Source of the DNA: Coenobita brevimanus
Lineage: Eukaryota > Arthropoda > Malacostraca > Decapoda > Coenobitidae
Direction: 5' to 3'
Assembly: GCA_032717465.1 (NCBI GenBank)
Contig: CM064684.1
Coordinates: 1,146,001-1,210,000 of the forward strand
Length of the DNA stretch: 64,000 nucleotides
The translations under genes and the position numbers were made by a program. This document shows, piece after piece, positions 47,799 to 60,120 of this stretch (within the stretch, counting starts at the first letter, position 1; every line of letters begins with the position of its first letter). A model generated the notes under the pieces. That model saw only the letters and a program-made list of their open reading frames with translations. It was not told where the DNA came from and made no database searches.

Positions 47799-49580
47799 GA
47801 CTCGCTCTTCTCAGCTCAACCCACCAGTTGCTGGGCCTCAGATTGTGATATCCTCTACCATTCATGCTTTTTGGTTGCGTTTTTGGTGCATTTCGTGTAT
47901 ATTGAAGAGTGAAGTGCAACACGAGAAACGCTTTACATGCAAACTTTCCCAGCTGGACGACCAGCACATACGGAGACTATAGTGATAACCGTGGAGAGTT
48001 TGATGAGACTAGTATTTTATCATTCCTGGGGATGTGTTCTCACCCGTGCCTGATGACTTAGAGGACTAGGCATCCTTTGGCTGCCTGGATGCCGACCGGA
48101 CAATTGTCATCTGTTAACACCACAGTGGAACATAATCGCAATTCAAAATGGATAAAATCAATATGTGGACGTCTGTTTACATCAGTGCTTTATTTTCAGC
48201 CTTGAATTATTATTATTATTTTTCTTTCCTGAAATACTGTAGTAGAGACATTTTTTAGGGAAACTGAGTATGGTGGTAGTAGTGGTGGAAGTAAAACTGT
48301 GATATCCCTATTTCTCTCAGTTTCCATGGAGAACTTCTGGTTGCTCGTGGTAGTGGAAGCACCTGCCATGGCAGAGGTTGGGCACAGGATTCCCCAAAGC
48401 CTCCAGCATCGTCCTTGGAGGATTGCTTGGAATGCCCTTCCTGTTAACTTGATCTCGCGTTACTTTATCTTCACCACCAAGATGTTGAGCCTTGTTTTGT
48501 ACACTCATGGTTGAAAGTTCATCGACACTCCCCTGCCAGGTGTAGTAATGGAAGGTATTAAGTGAAATTTGTGTGACAGCAGTATGTAGCACTCGGCAAA
48601 AGAGCGTGAGAAGGAAGGTTACTCGTGATGTTTATGGAGGAATGAGAACTTGTGGAAGGCAGGACACAACACCGGCAGGGGACTGTCAGTGAAGTTTTGC
48701 TCCTGATAGTACTTGTGTTACTGAGCCAAGCAAGTGTGAGTTCATTGTTAGCATTATTTTTTGTTCTTTTTTATATATGTACATAGAATTTCCTCGTTGC
48801 AAATGAGGAGCCTAAGGGAATTTATTTTCCTAAGTACAGAAAAATGCTACACTTATCAGATGTGTAAGGAATTTTCTCAAACATTTTTTGTTTTTTATGA
48901 ATATCAATCCTAGTCATGTGAATGTTAGGATCACAGTGGATTTTGATTTTTTCAGTTAGCACCAGTAGAAGAAAAATTACAGAATGTGGTCAATATTGCA
49001 TTTCTTCTGTACTTTAAGTCAAAATCACAAAACAAATACCATACTTGTATTCCAGTTAAAAATCAAATGCCTTTTTATTTATGAAACTTTTGTTAATTTT
49101 TTCCATGCTCAATTATAACTATACCAAGTACTGTTCAGTTATGTTACCCCCCCTGGCATAACCCGCCAGTTAGTGCAAAGTAACAGTGGGCATTACGAAT
49201 GACTGCAAATGTGAAGAAGACATGAGTGTTGTTTGAGTACCATACCTTACAGCTGACACCACCCCACCTTACAACACGTGTGAAAGTGTGTGTACATTTG
49301 GGCAGTATGTCCCATGGAATGTTTTACTGGCTAATATTGGAAGGTGGCATCTGGGAAAGCCTACATTATCTATTGGGGCCTGACCAATGAATAGACTGCA
49401 TATTTGTTAGTTTGCCCCATCAGCCAGTGAAAATAGATGGAGTGTATATTTGGTAGTGTGTGTGATCAGCTGCTGAGACTGTCTGATATTGGAAGTTGGT
49501 ACTGGAGAGAGCCTGCATATCCTTACAGCATAAATGAGTAAGGCGTAGTGCAAATTAAAGTGGCGGTTGCAAGTCTCATA
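47799..49580 (+). other. TRIP12 3' UTR (end uncertain)
   Basis: Non-coding sequence after the TAG. The first candidate poly(A) signals I see are ATTAAA at 49554-49559 and AATAAA at 50000-50005; none is decisive without transcripts. Short open frames here look like noise. Confidence 0.45.
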
Positions 49581-50134
49581 TGCAGTACTGTATTACACGG
49601 TTAGTCCTTCACCTTGGCTTCCCAGGTCTAGTGATTGTTTTGTAAACTCTGCTCGGATGTTGACAATTTCCATTATCATCATCATCGTCATCCAGACCAA
49701 CTTTCACATGAAAATTATTTCTCAGTTGGCTGAAATTGCTGAGCATCATATCACCTCTGAGCTTTGATAGAAGGAAAGTGATAGGTTTTGAGATAGCCTG
49801 TTCCCATGGTTGACTGAGTTTTTCATTAGAGGAAACTTGGGATCACTCATAGCTTCAATACTAAGTCATGGTTGCATAAAACTTAAAGAACCTTGGCCAT
49901 GAGATAGGAATGAATCTCCCTGGTCATTAGACAAATCAGCCCTTCAATCTGACTCCACCATTAACAATGAAAAGAGGGTTAGAGATTTTATTGGGTTAGA
50001 ATAAATGCACTGCAGTGGGTTAGAGCTCTCATTGATTGAAGGGTTGATGTTATTAATGGTATCCAGTCTTTTAAGTACTACACATTTCAGCCAAACATTC
50101 TCTAAATTGTGGTAGTACTTTAGTCCCTTATTAA

Positions 50135-50503
50135 CCCGTTAACTGCTCTATACAGCCTGGGCTGTTCCGAGTGCGACTGCTCAATACAGCCCTGGCTGCG
50201 CAGGTGAATTTCGAATGTAGTGCCATGGTGACCAAGGCCGACCCATGCAAGCATGTTTGAGCCTTCAAAACTGAAACCAAAAAAGAAAACAAAAACCATA
50301 CATTCCAGTAGGGAGTCAGACACTTCGATGTTCATCCATGGCTTTACCAAGGTAAATATTGAGCTAATATTTCGTTACTATATACTTTGGCATGTGTTCT
50401 CTCAAATCCTAAGACAAAATTTGGCCTTTGGGAAATTTCATTTTTACCCCTATGTCTGTGCACCACGGACACCTCCGAAAAACCGCCATGCGCACTTAAC
50501 GGG
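50135..50503. mobile_element. TTAA-flanked MITE
   Basis: TTAA at 50131-50134 and 50504-50507; both ends read CCCGTTAA inward (right side reversed), then CTG or GTG. 369 bp, non-coding. Confidence 0.75.
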
Positions 50504-50507
50504 TTAA

Positions 50508-52497
50508 AAGAGGAGTCTGTCTGTTTGGTAGTCAGATGTCTTAACCCTCTGAATCCAGGTGATGTTTAACTTATTCTTGTTGCCACCATATGATTTTATT
50601 CAGCTTAGGATTCTTATTAATAGGGGTTTGTTATGGCAATATCTAACTCCTCCAGTCCCAAAAGTCTATCCTAAGCTGAATATAAGCATCAGAAAGTAGC
50701 AAAATTTTAACACAAATACCTCCCAATGTTTTATGGGTTATTCGTGGAGGGGAGAGCTTGGCGTAACAATTTCCTCGTCAATGTCGTCCTCATCACTGGT
50801 CCTGGGGTGCTGGATTCTGTGTGAGAGGTTGGGTGTTGGTGTCGGCAGGGTATCCCTGTCTTATTAAACCAAATATCACACACAAGCAAGTGACATAACG
50901 TTATCATACTGTTGTAGGTTTCAGGATACGACTGCTGTTGTGAAGGCAGCAAAGATGGAATGTACAGTAGACAGGGAAGGATATGTGTATTGTATGTGTA
51001 GGTCATAAGAATCAGGAGCTGGAGTCACTAAGCTGTTTATGAATACCTTATGAGGAAATATGTTACATTTAAGGGAAAATCTGAGCTACAAGGCAGATCA
51101 CAACACATCGTATGACATGCTGGTGTGTGGGAGTTCACCGTAAGTTTACGAACTTATGAGAAATGTACAAGGGTGTTAGTGACTCCTGCCCCAGGCCTGG
51201 TTGCAAGCACTGGTATGAGAGTTGGAACAGATTTTTAGTTATATCTCGCATTTACCACCTGCAGTATTGTATGTTGTATTCTGCCGTTGGTCACTGTATT
51301 ATTTTTTGTTATATATCAGCCAGATTGGCCCTAACACTCAAAATGTATATTTTTGTTCTTTCAATACAAGTATTCTTTTATTTATTGCCAGTTTTTTGTT
51401 TTAAGCTTTCAGTATTCCAGGGTTGGCCCATGGGGAGGAAGAGTGAAAGAATGATAGAATGATTTACAGAACTTATGACTTGAGGATGTGTGTGGTTTGT
51501 GAAGTGTAGTATAGGGGAAGTAGTAAATTCATTGTGAATAAATTATTATGCATTTGAATTGACAAGGAGCAAGGTGTATAATTCATATGCCATTGTACCA
51601 GGCAGTTGTGTTTACATATGATAATGTGTATAAATTGTGAAGTGTTAAAATGCAGCCTGGAGTGAAGGAGGAGGAGCGATGTGAAGGAAGTGAGAGGTAA
51701 ATTAAACCCCATATTATGATGATGTATTTTGCAGGTCATTTCTGCTACTACCAGACAATTTCATTCAGTTCAGGAGAAGATTTAAAACTGAGGGGGTTCA
51801 AGACAGCCTCCATTAACCACTTAACAGTGAAGGGCCTGGTCAAAGCTGAGTAAAATCATCTGGTGGTGGCGGGAAGAAAAACGTCATGGAAGGGGTGCAG
51901 AAGGACTTGGAACATTCCTCCCCAGCAACCTGTGGGCTACTGAGGCTGAACAATACCTCTTAAAAAACTGACATGTGCATCTGTGTGTTTATCAAGTACA
52001 TGTCACACTAAACAGTGCCTACCTTGATATATCAGATTGATGTATATTATAAGTATATTCAGAAATCACATAAGCTGTAATAACACAGTACATAATAGTT
52101 TTTACAGAAAAATAAAATGTGATAAACGAAAAAGTCTGTGTCGCCGTGTTGGATGTGTAAGCTTAAGTTTTTTGTAACTTGCATTGTGAACCTCAGTTGA
52201 TTATTGGTAGTAAATTTTGTGATAGTACTTTTTTTAGTCACTTTGTTTTTGTGTGTCATTGAGTATTAAATTCAGCACATACGGATGTTACTATATTATT
52301 TTACCCTAGTACAAGTGCCTTTTTTGATTGAGGTAACTTAGTTACAAGTTTTGTTATTTCATAATGAACGGAGCTTGGTGTTTTGAAGGTGGCACACACT
52401 ATATTCCAACCCAATGTAGTGCAACTTCAGGTGACTCACAGTGACAGTCAAATGCTTACTTGCACTTAAGATGTAATAAAAAAAAGTTAAAAGGTGA
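50508..52497. other. Intergenic; no gene seen
   Basis: AT-rich. TTAACCCTCTGAATCC at 50521 resembles one end of a TTAA element but has no partner nearby. AATAAA at 51536 is another possible poly(A) signal for TRIP12. Confidence 0.4.
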
Positions 52498-53080
52498 CAC
52501 CTGGTGATGTAGTAGGTTAAGGCACACCAGCCACATGTGGCCCATGAAAGTTGAAGTCCAAGGGATTGTACTGAATTTATTATGTACGTAACAGTGGTAG
52601 GTGGGGGCGCCCATCATCCACTCACTTGATGTAGTGCTACCCACTTCTTCCTTCTTGTCTGTCATCCTTTTCTTGTGTCTGGCCTCCTCTTTTTATCCGA
52701 TTTTCCTATCCTTCCTGTCAACTATTTGTTACTGAACTCTTGTTTCCAGATAAGGGGGTCCTACACCAAGTGACAAGACAAATGGTTTCCTGTAACGTGG
52801 GGAAACCATTTACAATGCTGGGTGGTAACCAGATAACCAAGTATCGGGATGACATAGACTACTATGGTGCCCTCGTTAACCAGGTGGAGTAAAGCAAGTG
52901 TGGCTGTCACCATGGAACCAAATGTGTCCACAGTGATCCCTGTGCCTCGCTGTGATGAAGTGCTGTCAGCTGCATGGGAACATTAGTTCACTTCATGGGA
53001 TGGCCCTGCAGGGGCAGTTGATTGCCAGCGGTTGATGGGTCTGCTCAGGCAGATCGACTAGGGCAGCACAGCAACAACAA
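52498..53080 (+). repeat. Composite SINE/hairpin-module repeat
   Basis: ACCTGGTGATGTAGTAGGTT head, GGTAGGTGGGGGCGCCCATC, CT-rich stretch, hairpin module (AAATGGTTTCCTGTAACGTG, GGGAAACCATTT), then the second 3' type seen at 29150-29400 (GTTCACTTCATGGGATGGCC, CAGGCAGATCGACTAGGGCA). The piece 52590-52880 matches 57660-57920 in reverse. Confidence 0.6.
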
Positions 53081-53379
53081 TTCCATTCAGAGGCAAGTGA
53101 CTGTAGCTGGTTTGTTTTCATGTAATGGAACTAAGTGACCCCCAAAACTTAAATACTAAGTTATGGTTGCTTGAACTTCAGCAAGTCCCAGCTTTGAAGT
53201 AAGTGAAACTTCATGGTAACTGCTCAGATTTATCCTCTGGTCTGAGTACACATGGACATATGCTAAATTGAAAGGGGTTATGAATTTTTGTCAGATAAAA
53301 ACAACAATAACTCCTTTGCCTTGGATGTTTACTGAATGGCTTTACTTCACAGTTTGGCGATGCCGATGGGGCAGCACAG

Positions 53380-53690
53380 GACGGGATGACTAAGGGAATG
53401 AAAAATCATCACTTTTGACTAGGAACATTCAGCCACAAGTACTGTACAGTCACTTGATCTTTTTTCTGACTGATAGTACGTCAGTGAAAAGTTCAAACTG
53501 ACTGACATTATTACAGATCTTGTTAGGCCTCAAATTTTCTTTTTTCCCCAGTGGCTTTCAGCAAATGTAGTACAGTAATTAGCTGGTGCTGGCACTTGGT
53601 CTAGTTTCCAGTCTATAAAAGAAAAGCGGTACCATGGCCAGCCCCAGTATGGGGATTCCATAAGAAGCTGCATTTTCATTTTTATGTATA
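53380..53690. repeat. Dispersed repeat shared with 16090-16330
   Basis: Both places carry ACATTCAGCCACAAGTA...TTCCCAG/TCACAG...TTAGYTGGT...CAGTCYATAWAA...GCTATACCATGG-like words in the same order, with low similarity overall. Function and ends unknown. Confidence 0.4.
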
Positions 53691-54389
53691 TATGTAATAG
53701 AGGAATGGTTGTATGAGTAATTCCACTGGATTCATTGTTGACAGCTTCTGCCTGAATTTCCTGTCTAAACCTGGATCCTACCCTAGCGTAACTGGAATTT
53801 TGGGTAGGGTGATAGTGATTATAGAAGAGAAAGCATGAGGGTGTCAGTGAGTCATAAGGGTCTTGGTTTCTGGGTGTCGTACATTGTTCACATTGAAGAA
53901 ATTATATCCATCCACATCTTAAAAATTGCGATGGCTAAAGATAAAACAGCTGTCGCATAATTGGACCCTCTTCAGGTATCAGCAGAATATAATGATTTCA
54001 GTGTGTGGGCATGATTTCTCTTAAAGCCTGAGGATGGTAATGGTATGTAAAAAAGTGGAGGGTAGTTTGGATCATATTGTGTAGAGTAAGGTAGACAGAT
54101 TGTTGTGACCCAAGAGTCATCAGAATGTGAACCCAATGGATGATATCTGAATTTTCCTGGAGGCGAACATTCTCTTTTCTGGGAACAGGAAGGGAAAGGA
54201 GGGACATGTTCGAGTATAAATATGGCAGTGTAACTGGTTAGTTATACAGTATTTTACTATCAAGTGAAGAAATTCCTCAATAGCACAGGTAAAGCCAGAA
54301 TATGTATATTGCCAGTTTTTCCAGGGTAGCCACTACTCGACAAGGAATGTAACTGAAATACCCACCCCAGAGGAGAGGCCACTGAAGAG

Positions 54390-55140
54390 GTGGCACAACA
54401 CCCACCCCATGGAGGAGCCACGGACAGGGTGTCGCAACACCCACCCCAAGGAGAGACCACGGGGAGGCGCGCAGAGTGCGTAGAGGGCCAGGACCAGACA
54501 GTCCTATGTCCCCTGCCACCATGTGCCCCTCTACCTCTCAAGCAGACCCAACGACAGGTACACAATGCTGGTACACTACTTGCCAGCCAGAACAGCACTC
54601 GCCAGGATCGGAGTGGGACTTTGAGAGATACAGTCCCAGGCAACACCACGACGACAGCCACCGTCCGTGTCAGGAAAGAATCGGCCACCGTACGCTTTTC
54701 AGCTGCTACCCCGTGCAGGACCACAGTGATGGCCACCGTCCGCACTGGGGAAGGGGTGGCCACCGTACACCCTTCAACCGCAGCCACTCCCGGGAACAGA
54801 ACCGCGGAGACGGCCACCATCCGCACCGGGGGGAGATCGGCCACTGTATGTCTCCCTGCTGTGACCCCAGAGAAGGGCAGAACTGCGGCGATGGCCACCA
54901 TCCATCCTTCATCTGCCACATTCTCAGGGAACAGGACTGTGGCAACGGCCACTGTCCGTGCCGGGAAGGGTCGGCCACCGTACGTCCTTCACCTGCTGTC
55001 CCAGGGGCACGTAGAACTGCAGCGACGGCCACCGTCCATGGTGGGGAGGGATTGGCCACCATACGTCCCTCGTCTGCTGCCCTTGTGATTACCCTCATGG
55101 AGAACGTCCCTTGCCTGTCTCACCACCCACCCAGAGGCTG
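54390..55140. repeat. GC-rich tandem repeat, units of about 75-81 bp
   Basis: GGCCACCGTCCG- and GGCCACCGTACG-type words alternate. The reference point GGCCACC.T repeats at 54663, 54738, 54819, 54900, 54954 and 55034, giving spacings of 75, 81, 81, 54 and 80. Because most units are multiples of three, frames of 221-232 codons stay open on both strands; one reads as repeats of ATVR.G...ATV..S.ATP. I do not recognise a protein and do not call a gene. Confidence 0.7.
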
Positions 55141-55689
55141 AGCAGGACACCCTTCTCTCTCTCTCCACAGAGGCAGTTCCCAGGCGGAGTTGTAGCTGGA
55201 GGAGATCTGATGAAGCCCTGTGGTGAGTCTGGGAGTCCGTGCGCTGCAGCCAGTGACCCGGTGACGCCCCTTGCTGTCGGACTTCAGGAGGAAGGGACGC
55301 CACAGGCAGTCCCTGATGGCAACTCTACCTGAGCAAGACCGCAGCCCCCAGTCACCCCAGGGGTGCCCCCAGGACTCTGGGGCATGACCTCCCCAGCCCC
55401 ATCGGCAAGCAGTCCACCTTCAGGAGCGGACACAGACAAGCACGCCTGCTCTCTCTGTTCAGCCCCAGGGCCGCCTTTCCTACCGAAGCTCCCCTAGGGA
55501 AGGGTCCCCCTCCATGCCGCCCAGCAGCCCACTCTGGACGCCCCAGCCCCTGGCAGTGGTCCCATGCCTCCCGCGGGGGGGCACACCTGACGAGATTCCT
55601 CCCACACCCGGATGACACCTATGAGCAGCCCAAGTCCACAGCAGTCCGAACCAGAGTCCACCTGTCCCAGTGTGACTCTACCTGTTCAG

Positions 55690-55978
55690 TGTGTAATATT
55701 AATATTGTATTCAGTCTTGAGTTGCAACAAAGGTAATGTACGTGTAAGGTTGGTTTATCCGAGTGGTTTATCCGAGTTTTTATGCCCTGCTCCTCTAGTT
55801 GCATGCTCTAGACCCAGTCGCGAAGGGAACCCCAGTTCAGTAGCTCGTGTTCAGAGGACAAGAAGGTGACTCTTGAACACGTAGCATAAGAGTAACCATT
55901 CGAGGACCCCACCTTGAGTACTATTGCAATTGCTGACGATGCCGCTATAATAAATCTATTCCTGTTTTTGTTACAACA
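55690..55978. mobile_element. Possible solo LTR
   Basis: The block starts TGTAATATT and ends TTGTTACA, with an AATAAA (about 55949) 25 bp before the end and a doubled TGGTTTATCCGAG inside. This looks like an LTR, but I found no matching target duplication or second copy. Confidence 0.25.
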
Positions 55979-56065
55979 TTAACATGAAGTAGAGAACAGA
56001 GAAGCTCCTTAACATGATATCCCTATCCCAGTTCTATTTTACTCCACTGTACACCTGATGTATAG

Positions 56066-56720
56066 AACTTTTTTTTTATGCAAGGAAGAAGGAACCAAAG
56101 GTCAGGAGCCCACAAACTGTTCCTTACAAGAAAAAAAAAAATACAAAAGTGAGCAAATTCAAGATCCGTTCATTCCGAGATGCCTGGACACACTGCGTTT
56201 GAAAGATGATCATAGGAAGTAGGAAATACAGACAGAGGGAGACAGTTCCAGAGTTGGCCTGTTGCGTAAATGAAGGACTGGGAGTTACGGTTAACTCTTG
56301 CATTACAGAGTTGGACAGAAAAGATATGAGAGTTTGCTGCCAGACGGGTGCTACGCGCCCGTCGTAGTGGTGGAGGGATGCATGCAGACAGTTCAGAGGA
56401 GCAGTGACCATTGAAGTGGCGATAGAAAAGAGATAAAAATGCAACAGTTCGGCGAAGAGACAGAGGTTGAAGGGAGTCAGTAAGAGGAGGAGAGTTAATG
56501 AATGAGATTAAAATCCTTTGACTCCACCCTACTGAGAAGAGCTGTATGTGGAGACCCTCCCCACACATGACACTTGTACGGTACTCCATGCAGGAGCGAA
56601 TAAAACTCGTGTATAAAGTCAACAACTGTGCAGGGATATAGGAGGTACGGAGTCGGCTTAGCTTAGCACACCTGATCTCTTGGAAGCAGATTTTACAAGA
56701 GATGTAATATGATCTTTCCA
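56066..56720 (-). mobile_element. Jockey-like LINE, 3' end (copy 3)
   Basis: T run at 56069-56077, then GCAAGGAAGAAGGAACCAAA. On the minus strand it encodes [60 protein letters not shown] and [18 protein letters not shown]. Longest of the three copies; 5'-truncated with frame breaks. Reverse-transcriptase core absent. Confidence 0.8.
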
Positions 56721-57149
56721 AGATAAGTCCAGAGTGAACGAGACCTCAAGCATGTTCAAGGATGATGCAGGATTGAGCTGGATATTATTAAACAGTGGGT
56801 ACTCCTGTGGAACGGAATAAGTAAAATTGCAAGTATTGTTCTTGTGACCGCAGGCTCATCTGAACATGAATCCAGTAAAGTGCAGGCTGACGTTAAGCGC
56901 CTGCAGTCCACCACCATCCTTTTGGGGGATAGGGAGCAGTGCCGACTGATTACAGTGATGCCACAGCGAGAAGATTCACTGAACCCCTCCAGTTAAAAAA
57001 TTAAGTCATTAGCAACCTCCTGGGGGTAGCAAGAATAAAAAAAAAAAAAAAAAAAAAAAGGAACAAAAATGGGTTCTCTGAAAAGTAGATAATATACCTG
57101 GGTAGATATTGTAATATGAAGAGGGCAGTAACTCGCTTATTTTATATAC

Positions 57150-57540
57150 AGTATATCTATCTGTCTGTCTGTCTGTCTGTCTGTAACCAGAAAAAGTGGT
57201 CACAAACAAATTGTCTTTCAGTGCTGACACCGAACAGCTTTCTCTCAAACTTAACCCCCCCTCATTCATGTATATACAGTACCTCTCAGTCTCATCCTCG
57301 GTCTTCCCCTGCCTCCTCCATCTCGTTCACCCTCACGTAGTCAGTCGTACATTCTCCATTCTCTCCACATGGCCAAACTGTCTCACTTTACTTTCAACGT
57401 TCTCAATCACATCACAAAACAACGCCTTTAACATTATCTTACGTCCACCTCCACAGAACTCCACATGCTTCTTACAGAGAACTCAGTAACTCATTTCCAC
57501 TGCTCTCACTCTTGCCCTGTGCCCTTCCAACAGAGTATTT
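57150..57540 (-). mobile_element. LINE family A, decayed 3' end
   Basis: A (TCTG)n tail at 57157-57184 is followed by reversed family A words (GGTCACAAACAAATTGTC, CTCAGTCTCATCCTCGGTCT, CTCCACATGGCCAAACTG, CTTGCCCTGTGCCCTTCCAA). Frames are lost. Confidence 0.7.
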
Positions 57541-57545
57541 TATCT

Positions 57546-57660
57546 CTATATCTATTGCCAGACGCCATAATCTCGTAAGGGGTGGCCATTTGACTCTGAG
57601 TTAGTTGTTTTACGGGGAGGGGCACTAACCCTCCACCAACCCACTTGTTGACACGTAGGG
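57546..57660 (-). repeat. 5S-type SINE, truncated copy (no 5S head)
   Basis: ATTGCCAGACGCCATAATCT, GGGGTGGCC, GGGGAGGGGCACTAACCCTC and GACACGTAGGGA match the body and tail of the SINE at 21490-21735. The copy stops where the 5S head would begin. Confidence 0.7.
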
Positions 57661-57920
57661 AGCACGTATGGTTTGGTTATATGGTTACCACCCAGCGTTG
57701 TAAATTGGTTTCTTGGCTTACAGGAAACCATTTGGCTTGTCACTCAATGTAAAGCCACCTGTAAAGGAAAGAAAAGCAATAAGAACTGACAGGAAAGATG
57801 GGAGAAATAGGAAGAGAGAAGGGGAGGCACAGAAAAAGAATGATAAAGGCTAATGAAGAAGTACAGTAGGCAGCACTACATCAAGTGAGTGGATGACGGT
57901 CGCCACCGTGTACTAAAATA
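57660..57920 (-). repeat. Hairpin-module composite repeat, inverted
   Basis: TTTGGTTATATGGTTACCAC, hairpin arms around CTTA, GTAAAGCCACC, then CAGCACTACATCAAGTGAGT and GGATGACGGTCGCCACC. The same blocks occur in the opposite orientation at 52590-52880. Confidence 0.6.
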
Positions 57921-58084
57921 CAGGTCGTTCATTACCTTGGTGGAGATTCTTTTTCCTTTTGCAGCTTAATTCCCGTATCTCAGTGGCAGAACAAACGATA
58001 TCATGGATATATATTCTTTCCATGACACTTTTTCGTGACTAGTACCATATCGTAGTATTAATCTCGTCTTTAAACTGGCTTTCA

Positions 58085-58240
58085 AGATGGAGAGATAGCA
58101 GCTTTAGTTGAGAGATGGCAACTTTAGGCCAAGTGAAGTAAACAGTGTGTAGCACCATATTCTATTGTTAGCCTCTTCTTGCAGCTTAGCATTCAAGATG
58201 GAGGGATGTCAATTTTAGACCCAGTTAAAGTGAACAAAAT
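58085..58240 (-). repeat. Inverted outlier copies of the 61965-62355 array unit
   Basis: GATGGCAACTTTAGGCCAAG (58108) and GATGTCAATTTTAGACCCAG (58206) are reverse complements of the array unit (CTTGGCCTAAAATTGCCAT). A local direct duplication (TTCAAGATGGAG) contains them. Nothing coding is seen. Confidence 0.6.
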
Positions 58241-58898
58241 ATGCAAAGGACAAGGATGGAGTCTGAAATACCCCCCCCCCTCCTCCCCGTCTCATTTTCT
58301 CATCCTGTTCGCGATATTTGCCCCATTTACTTTGTTCTTGCTCTATCCAGACGATTTTATTCAGCACTGGAAAGTGAAATGAAGGGTTTAGATTGCTACG
58401 TGACGCCCTTGTTTTCCCTTCTCCTCGTCCTCGTCCTCCTCCTCCTCCTATTCTTCAGATATGAGGGTCGCCTTCACGTGGTGGCACCGATATAATCTCA
58501 TGGCTCCACTGCCTGTTAATATAAACATCCCACAGCTCCCTCCCTATACCCCTGAAGAATGATGGAGGGCTGCAGTATCAGGGTAGCTTCAGCCTGCAGT
58601 CCACTGGGTTCAAATCTAGCTGGGCCAGGGGTTCTAACTACTACAAAAACAACTACTACTACTGCTACCACTACTGCTACTACTACTACGTCTTTCTGAA
58701 ATGCATGGGTTAGGCTATAGCCTTCAAATCAACCCCTTCACTACGAAACGCTATAAAATGAAGAAAATTAATGGATACAGTACGTTCACTTTAACCTGAC
58801 AAAGATCTCTAGCCCTTTTCAGCTCAGATATGGTGGGCAGTGTAGTCATACTGGAGGGTGGATTTGACTAGTTACCATGGAGACACCTATATTTATGT

Positions 58899-58965
58899 GG
58901 AGAGAGAGAGAGAGAGAGAGAATTTACGCCGAATCCTGAAAGAGTGAGAGAATTCATGCCGAACC

Positions 58966-59004
<39 letters not shown>

Positions 59005-59035
59005 TATGCCGAATCCTGAGAGAGAGAGAGAGCAT
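58899..59035. repeat. (GA)n microsatellite with spacer
   Basis: Runs of GAGA alternate with three copies of AATTTAYGCCGAAYCCTGA. Confidence 0.85.
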
Positions 59036-59179
59036 AGAACTAATGGCTGATATCATTTAATATAACCAGACGCGTAGGTATGAGGCTGAGGATGGGGAGT
59101 GGCAGAGGGTCCTGAATCCGAGACCGTCCCGGGGAATAAATTGATACAGTGACGTCTTGGATTACGTATGTCGCCGCGA

Positions 59180-60120
59180 AGGACAGGGGACATCAACCGC
59201 CTCTCTGTCCTGCCTGCCCACATACCTTTCCACTGCCTTACCCTGCCTGTCTCTTTTACCTTTACACTGCCTTAACCTGCTACCTCCTTACCTTCCACTG
59301 CCTACCTCTATCTTTTACTGCCTTACACTGCCTATCTCTATCTTTCACTAATGTACCCTCCTACATCTATCTTTCACTGCCTTACTCTGCTTACCTCTTC
59401 ACCTTTTCACTGCCTTACCCTGCCTACCTCTGTCTTTTACTGCCTTACCCTGCCTACCTCTGTCTTTTACTGCCTTACCCTGCTACCTCTCTACCTTTTC
59501 ACTCCTTACCCTACCTACTTCTATCTTTTACTGCCTTACCCTACCTACCTCTGTCTCTCACTACCGTACCCTCCTACATCTATCTTTCACTCCTTACCCT
59601 GCCTACCTCTATCTTTTACTGCCTTACCCTGCCTACTTCTATCTTTTACTGTCTTACCCTGTCTACTTCTATCTTTTACTGCCTTACCCTGCTACCTCTA
59701 TCTTTTACTGCCTTACCCTGCCTACTTCTATCTTTTACTGCCTTACCCTGCCTACCTCTATCTTTTACTGTCTTACCCTGCCTACTTCTATCTTTTACTG
59801 TCTTACCCTGCCTACCTCTATTACTGCCTTACCCTGCCTACTTCTTTAACTGCCTTACCCTGCCTACTTCTATCTTTTACTGCCTTACCCTGCCTACTTC
59901 TATCTTTTACTGCCTTACCCTGCCTGTCTCTTTTACCTTTTCACTGGCTTACCCTTCCTACCTCTACATTTTACTGCCTTACCCTGCCTACCCCTATCTT
60001 TCACTGCCTTACCCTGCTACCTCTCTACCTTTTCACTGCCTTACCCTACCTACCCCTCTTTCACTACCATACCCTCCTACATCTATCTTTCACTGCCTTA
60101 CCCTGCCTAGCTCTGCCTTT
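59180..60120. repeat. 30-bp minisatellite
   Basis: About 30 imperfect copies of a 30-bp unit (CTTTTACTGCCTTACCCTGC followed by CTACCTCTAT), degrading to CTGCC/CCTGT-rich sequence up to about 60710. The unit is ten codons long and lacks stops, so two plus-strand frames stay open for 412 and 420 codons. They read as hydrophobic repeats (LPYPAYL...), which is not evidence for a gene. Confidence 0.85.

Noticed and set aside
51805..51830. TTAACCACTTAACAGTG as one end of a TTAA element
   Set aside because: No inverted partner within several kilobases.
54260..55303. Overlapping ORFs of 104-232 codons on both strands
   Set aside because: Open on both strands at once because of frame-preserving GC-rich repeats; kept as a repeat, not as genes.
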